Assembly (NCBI GenBank): GCA_938091475.1
Contig: CALLJI010000062.1
Location: forward strand, 1-10,389
Direction: 5' to 3'
Length of the DNA stretch: 10,389 nucleotides
From: an uncultured Caldimicrobium sp.
Lineage (GTDB): Bacteria; Desulfobacterota; Thermodesulfobacteria; Thermodesulfobacteriales; Thermodesulfobacteriaceae
The notes below the pieces were generated by a model that had not been told where the DNA came from, made no database searches, and saw only the letters and a program-made list of their open reading frames with translations. The stretch's first letter is position 1, and each line of letters begins with the position of its first letter. The position numbers were made by a program, and so were the translations under genes. This document shows positions 7,690-10,389 of this stretch, piece by piece.

Positions 7690-7702
7690 AAAAAGTTATT
7701 TT

Positions 7703-7728
7703 GGGCAGGGGCAAGCCCTGCTCTTACG
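7703..7728 (-). repeat. Palindromic unit 9
   Basis: Arms GCAGGG (7705-7710) and CCCTGC (7716-7721) pair around GCAAG, extended outward by a G-T and a G-C pair. The right flank TCTTACG approximates CCCTACG and gives minus orientation. Confidence 0.75.
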
Positions 7729-7740
7729 AATAAAACCTAT

Positions 7741-7766
7741 TGGGCACGGCGGTGCCGTGCCCCTAC
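7741..7766 (-). repeat. Palindromic unit 10
   Basis: Arms GGGCACGGC (7742-7750) and GCCGTGCCC (7754-7762) form a perfect 9-bp stem around GGT, followed by CTAC. TTGGGC on the left and CCCCTAC on the right make it the cleanest minus-oriented unit. Confidence 0.85.
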
Positions 7767-7772
7767 AATTTA

Positions 7773-7799
7773 GGGGGCAATTTGTGAATCGCCCCTGCG
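7773..7799 (-). repeat. Palindromic unit 11
   Basis: GGGGC (7774-7778) pairs with GCCCC (7791-7795). Inside lie an A-C mismatch, then ATT/AAT pairs and a TGTG loop. The right flank TGCG resembles TACG. The interior is that of unit 1 with one arm differing by a transition. Confidence 0.75.
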
Positions 7800-7810
7800 A
7801 TTTTATCCCT

Positions 7811-7837
7811 TTAGGCACCAATGGGCGGAGCACTTAC
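7811..7837 (-). repeat. Possible decayed palindromic unit 12
   Basis: TTAGGCAC at the left and GAGCACTTACA (7828-7838) at the right resemble the TTGGGCAC and GTGCCCCTACA ends of unit 10, but the interior no longer pairs. Its centre would fall 39 nt after that of unit 11, which fits the spacing of the cluster. Confidence 0.35.
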
Positions 7838-7897
7838 ATTTTTTTGGAACATTCTCAAATTCATTTGTAAACTTTGAAAAATATGATAAACTAAAAT

Positions 7898-7904
7898 AAG
7901 GGGA
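7898..7904 (+). promoter_or_regulatory. Ribosome binding site of the small rightward gene
   Basis: AAGGGGA lies 9 nt before ATG 7914-7916. The AT-rich stretch 7838-7897 presumably holds the promoter; TATGAT at about 7882-7887 is a possible -10, but I see no convincing -35. Confidence 0.5.
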
Positions 7905-7913
7905 TACTTCTCA

Positions 7914-8141
7914 ATGAGTGAACTGGAAAAAATTAAAACCCTTCTTAGGCATTTTCTTGAGCATACGGAGGAACATGCTCAAGAATTTGAAGCCTTAGCA
8001 GAGAAAACTCAAAAATTGAGAGAGGGCGAGGCTTTGGCAGAAGCCCTAAAAAAGGCTTCTTTCAAACTTAAAGAGGCCATTGAAATTTTAAAACCTCTAA
8101 TATATAATTATCCCAAGTTAGTTAAGGAGGTTGACCTATGA
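7914..8141 (+). CDS. Small helical protein with clustered histidines (75 aa), function unknown
   Basis: This 75-aa acidic, lysine- and glutamate-rich protein is probably all helical. It has no signal peptide or membrane segment, so it is likely cytoplasmic. Residues about 10-25 (LLRHFLEHTEEHAQEF) place three histidines in an H-x3-H-x3-H arrangement on one helix, a possible metal-binding or packing face. The rest reads as two helices ending in YNYPKLVKEVDL. It resembles small uncharacterised archaeal and bacterial proteins with an L-x-H-W-x-E-H-N-x-x-H pattern, but this is a recollection, not a search. A ribosome binding site (7898-7904) supports the start. Its stop overlaps the start of the HIT gene as ATGA (8138-8141), so the two are co-translated. 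The product is very probably real. Confidence 0.8.
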   Translation: MSELEKIKTLLRHFLEHTEEHAQEFEALAEKTQKLREGEALAEALKKASFKLKEAIEILKPLIYNYPKLVKEVDL

Positions 8142-8479
8142 GCTGTATCTTTTGTAAAATTATTAACAAGGAAATTCCAGCCAGAATCCTCTATGAAGAT
8201 GAAAGGGTGCTTGCCTTTTATGATATTAATCCTCAGGCGCCTTATCACATCTTAGTCATTCCTAAGAAACACATTTCCACCCTCCTTGAACTAGAAGAGG
8301 CAGATAAAGAGCTAATTGGACATATCTATTTGACTATTAATCAAATTTCTAAAGACCTCGGTTTTGCTGAGAGAGGCTACAGGGTAGTTGTAAATTGCAA
8401 AGAAGAAGCTGGGCAGACAGTTTTTCATATGCATTTTCATGTGTTAGCGGGAAGGCCTATGGATTGGCCTCCTGGATAA
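8138..8479 (+). CDS. HIT-family protein (HinT-like nucleoside phosphoramidase)
   Basis: This 113-aa histidine-triad protein is the usual full length for bacterial HinT-type enzymes, cytoplasmic dimers that hydrolyse purine nucleoside phosphoramidates such as adenylated lysine. The triad HMHFH lies at 97-101 within GQTVFHMHFHVLAGRP; H99 would be the nucleophile by family analogy. CIFCKII (3-9) is the N-terminal Cys pair that binds zinc in many HINT members, and IPKKH (41-45) supplies the conserved histidine. The C-terminal MDWPPG matches the family's closing WPPG. AAGGAGG (8124-8130) lies 7 nt before ATG, which overlaps the upstream stop as ATGA. Its last 23 nt overlap the 3' end of the convergent FmdE-type gene. 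Confidence 0.96.
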   Translation: MSCIFCKIINKEIPARILYEDERVLAFYDINPQAPYHILVIPKKHISTLLELEEADKELIGHIYLTINQISKDLGFAERGYRVVVNCKEEAGQTVFHMHFHVLAGRPMDWPPG

Positions 8480-9071
8480 GAAAATAGTTAAATCCAGCAC
8501 AGATTTTACAATAGGGGATACCATCCTTCCAAATCTCTTTTCCATCCCTAATAGTAACTCCACATTTGGTGCAGATAACTTTTTTCCTTGGCTTTCCAGG
8601 CAGATCTAACTCGTTAAAGAGCACTTTTACCTTTTTAATTTCAAAAAGCTCTTCAAGAGGCATAATTTTATAAGCCAAAAGCTCTCTCTGAGCAGGGTTG
8701 TCAAGATGAGGAAAATAGGACCTAGCTCTTTCTTTGGCCTCTTCTTTGGCTAAAATTCTATAGGCTTCCTGAGTTTGTAGATTTAGGAAAGTGGCTGCCA
8801 TAATCCCAAAATCAAAAAACTTCATAGTCCTTTTTCCAAGGCTTGCACCAGTAACAGTCTGAATTGCATCTGTAGCACATCTGTCAATTTCTACGAAGAC
8901 TAAAAAATTCTTTCTATCCATCCCGTAGGGGTCCTTGATTTGGATGAGTTCTAAACCTAGTAGAGCAAGCCTTGCGCCTAAAACTTGACCAGCACATAGA
9001 TGCCCATGCCGTTCCTTACAAATCTCTAAAAGTTCTTCCAGATTGAGTTTAAAAGGATTTATGTAAAACAT
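8457..9071 (-). CDS. FmdE-domain protein with C-terminal zinc finger
   Basis: The protein has 204 residues from the start chosen here. About 15-115 match the FmdE domain, named after formylmethanofuran dehydrogenase subunit E: RHGHLCAGQVLGARLAL (21-37) and IDRCATDAIQTVTGASLGKRT (62-82), with H22, H24, C26 and C65 as likely metal ligands. A C-terminal four-cysteine finger has C167/C170 and C188/C191. Stand-alone FmdE proteins occur in many anaerobes without methanogenesis; their reaction is unknown to me, so none is assigned. I chose ATG 9069-9071 because AAGGAG lies 9 nt upstream and it leaves metG intact with a 13-nt gap; an in-frame ATG at 9128 would overlap metG by 44 nt. The 3' end overlaps the HIT gene by 23 nt. 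Probably co-transcribed with metG. Confidence 0.9.
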   Translation of the reverse strand: MFYINPFKLNLEELLEICKERHGHLCAGQVLGARLALLGLELIQIKDPYGMDRKNFLVFVEIDRCATDAIQTVTGASLGKRTMKFFDFGIMAATFLNLQTQEAYRILAKEEAKERARSYFPHLDNPAQRELLAYKIMPLEELFEIKKVKVLFNELDLPGKPRKKVICTKCGVTIRDGKEIWKDGIPYCKICAGFNYFLIQEANP

Positions 9072-9080
9072 ATTTAGAGA

Positions 9081-9086
9081 CTCCTT
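9081..9086 (-). promoter_or_regulatory. Ribosome binding site deciding the FmdE-gene start
   Basis: AAGGAG on the minus strand begins inside the metG stop codon (TAA 9085-9087) and lies 9 nt before ATG 9071. No comparable site precedes the upstream in-frame ATG at 9128. It therefore favours the 204-aa product and suggests coupling to metG termination. Confidence 0.65.
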
Positions 9087-10389
9087 AAGAGATTTTTGCA
9101 CCTGGAGCGGTCTTGCGTTCTGGCACAATTAAGGTTAAGCCCTTTTCATCTTTGGCAGCAAGAAGCATACCCTCCGACAATACTCCTCTAATTTTAGCTG
9201 GTTTTAAATTGAGAACCAAAACCACCTCTTTTCCCACTAACTCTTCAGGCTTATAGTATTGGGCAATCCCTGAGACAATTTGCCTTTTCTCCGGACATTT
9301 TACTTCAAGTTTGAGAAGTTTATCTGTACCTGGTATTTTCTCTGCAGCTACAATTTCTCCTACTCTAAAATCCCATTTTCTGAACTCCTCAATAGAAAAT
9401 AACTCCCCTTGTGTCTCCATACTCCTTTCTTCCTCTGGCTCTTTTTCTAAGGTTTGTGACACCTTTTCAATTCTTGGAAAAAGAGGCTCTCCCTTAGTGA
9501 CAGCTACACCCTCTGGAGGTATTGACCAATCTAAGGCTAAGTCAAAATTTACCTCGGAAATACCTAAAGATAGATAAGAGAAGACTTTTTCTGAAGTTTC
9601 TGGAAGAACTGGAGATAGGGCAATGGCAAAGGTTTTTATTGCAGAGATTAAATTTCTTAAGATAGAACCAGCTTTTTCTCTTCTTCCTTCTTTTATTTCC
9701 CTCCAGGGAGCTCTTCTATCAATATAAGTATTAGAAAATCTAATAGCTTGCCAGATTTCTTCTAAGGCTAAGTGAAATTGAAATACCTCAAAAAGTTTTA
9801 AATATTTCCTGAAGGCTTCTTCAACCCTTTCTCTATATTCCAAATCTTCCCTATCTAATTCGCAGTAAGGAGGCACTTTTCCATCAAAATAGCGTTCAAC
9901 TAAATTCAAGGTTCTAAAGAGGAAATTTCCATAGTCATTAGCTAAATCTGCGTTGTAGCGAGTAAGAAAATTTTCCAAGCTAAATTCAGCATCATATCCA
10001 AAGGCCATTTCTCTAAAAAGATAATATCTTAGGGCATCCCTTCCATACTGTGAAACTAATTCCATAGGATCCACCACATTGCCCAGAGATTTAGACATCT
10101 TGTGCTTATGCATTAACCAATATCCATGAACATAAAGTTTGCGATAGAGTGGAAGCTCCATAGCCTTAAGCATAATGGGCCAATAAATGGCATGAGGTTT
10201 AAGGATATCCTTTGCTATAATATGATATGCAGAACCCCAGTAATCTCTCCAATCAGGTTTATCCGGAAAACCAATTCCAGAAAGATAATTTATAAGGGCA
10301 TCAAACCAAACATAGGTCACATAATCCCTATCAAAGGGAAGTTCTATTCCCCAGCCAAGTCTACTTTTAGGTCTTGAAATACAAAGGGG
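9085..10389 (-). CDS. metG: Methionyl-tRNA synthetase with C-terminal tRNA-binding domain, N-terminus beyond the window
   Basis: The C-terminal 434 residues are present; the frame is open through the right edge and no start is visible. The enzyme charges initiator and elongator tRNA-Met. At the cut end, ISRPKSRLGWGIELP followed by YVWFDALINYLSGIGFPD is the MetRS catalytic-domain signature. KMSKS lies at 97-101 of the visible part (DNA 10087-10101) in HKHKMSKSLGNVVDP. An anticodon-binding helical domain follows, at about 140-265. A linker rich in Glu (about 313-328) leads into an OB-fold tRNA-binding domain at about 333-434: FRKWDFRVGEI, GTDKLLKLEV, RQIVSGIAQYY, LKPAKIRGVLSEGML. This is the appended homodimerising form. 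The HIGH motif and zinc site lie outside the window. It is followed 13 nt later by the FmdE-domain gene. Confidence 0.97.
   Translation of the reverse strand, partial: PLCISRPKSRLGWGIELPFDRDYVTYVWFDALINYLSGIGFPDKPDWRDYWGSAYHIIAKDILKPHAIYWPIMLKAMELPLYRKLYVHGYWLMHKHKMSKSLGNVVDPMELVSQYGRDALRYYLFREMAFGYDAEFSLENFLTRYNADLANDYGNFLFRTLNLVERYFDGKVPPYCELDREDLEYRERVEEAFRKYLKLFEVFQFHLALEEIWQAIRFSNTYIDRRAPWREIKEGRREKAGSILRNLISAIKTFAIALSPVLPETSEKVFSYLSLGISEVNFDLALDWSIPPEGVAVTKGEPLFPRIEKVSQTLEKEPEEERSMETQGELFSIEEFRKWDFRVGEIVAAEKIPGTDKLLKLEVKCPEKRQIVSGIAQYYKPEELVGKEVVLVLNLKPAKIRGVLSEGMLLAAKDEKGLTLIVPERKTAPGAKIS

Larger units (their letters stand above)
7405..7833. repeat. Cluster of 11-12 short palindromic elements with a common clamp and varied interiors
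   Basis: Most of the 613-nt gene-free gap between ileS (leftward) and the rightward pair starting at 7914 consists of short hairpin-forming units, each listed separately. The common plan, in one orientation, is GTAG-GGGC, 4-5 variable stem bases, a 2-5 nt loop, the complementary stem bases, then GCCCA. Read from the opposite strand the same unit appears as TGGGC ... GCCCCTAC. Centres lie about 38 nt apart (38, 38, 38, then 33 to 48 with one of 25). Spacers are AT-rich and unalike, so this is not a CRISPR array. The longest open frames across it (7425-7610 minus, 7634-7870 plus) merely traverse the repeats and have no ribosome binding sites. From memory, similar GTAGGGGC-type palindromes occur between genes in several phyla, but I cannot confirm this here. 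Confidence 0.85.

Noticed and set aside
7405..7800. CRISPR array
   Set aside because: Units differ in their interiors, are only 16-22 nt long, alternate in orientation, and are separated by short AT-rich spacers; no cas genes are present.
7405..7800. Series of intrinsic terminators or a riboswitch for ileS
   Set aside because: The stems lack following T-runs, they are upstream of both flanking operons, and no T-box elements are visible. A plausible ileS promoter lies between the cluster and the gene.
7425..7870. Two open frames (7425-7610 minus, 7634-7870 plus) across the intergenic gap
   Set aside because: Both consist of translated palindromic units and spacers, lack ribosome binding sites and resemble no protein family.
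9072..9128. Longer N-terminus for the FmdE-domain gene, from ATG 9128
   Set aside because: It would overlap metG by 44 nt, has no ribosome binding site, and adds 19 residues outside the FmdE domain. ATG 9071 has AAGGAG at a suitable distance.
10318..10320. ATG at 10320 as the start of metG
   Set aside because: The frame stays open to the window edge and the upstream codons encode conserved MetRS catalytic-domain sequence, so this Met is internal.

Overview
This AT-rich window is densely packed with intact genes and looks like bacterial chromosome. The IleRS has the usual bacterial length and C-terminal zinc site. The MetRS carries a C-terminal tRNA-binding domain. Ribosome binding sites are strong AAGGAGG-like sequences. 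Genes are tightly stacked, with overlaps or 2-nt gaps, and an FmdE-family protein is present. Together these suggest an anaerobic, possibly thermophilic lineage such as Thermodesulfobacteriota. That placement is my impression from protein style, not a proven assignment.

Layout, left to right. Positions 1-7300 form one leftward (minus-strand) gene string read in the order ileS, lspA, an unrecognised 631-aa membrane protein, a pabB-pabC fusion, and a leuB-type dehydrogenase that runs off the left edge. The first four are translationally coupled (2-nt gaps and one 20-nt overlap). leuB follows 44 nt after the fusion and has its own strong ribosome binding site. Positions 7301-7913 hold no gene. 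They separate the leftward ileS operon from a rightward two-gene unit and contain a cluster of eleven, probably twelve, short palindromic elements. Positions 7914-8479 carry a small helical histidine-containing protein and a HIT-family hydrolase, overlapping by ATGA. This pair runs tail-to-tail, with a 23-bp overlap, into a minus-strand FmdE-family gene. That gene lies directly downstream of metG, which is cut by the right edge.

Functionally the genes are housekeeping: two class I aminoacyl-tRNA synthetases, lipoprotein signal peptidase, p-aminobenzoate synthesis for folate, leucine biosynthesis and nucleotide hydrolysis. I see no dedicated pathway linking them.

Two items stand out. The first is the palindrome cluster at about 7405-7833. 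Each unit is a 20-21 nt hairpin with a near-constant GGGC/GCCC clamp and a one-sided GTAG flank. The interior stems differ between units yet stay self-complementary, and units sit roughly 38 nt apart. The second is the 631-aa protein, which combines an exact CX2CX4HX4C zinc-knuckle motif with a TPR-like segment, coiled coils and a C-terminal membrane hairpin.
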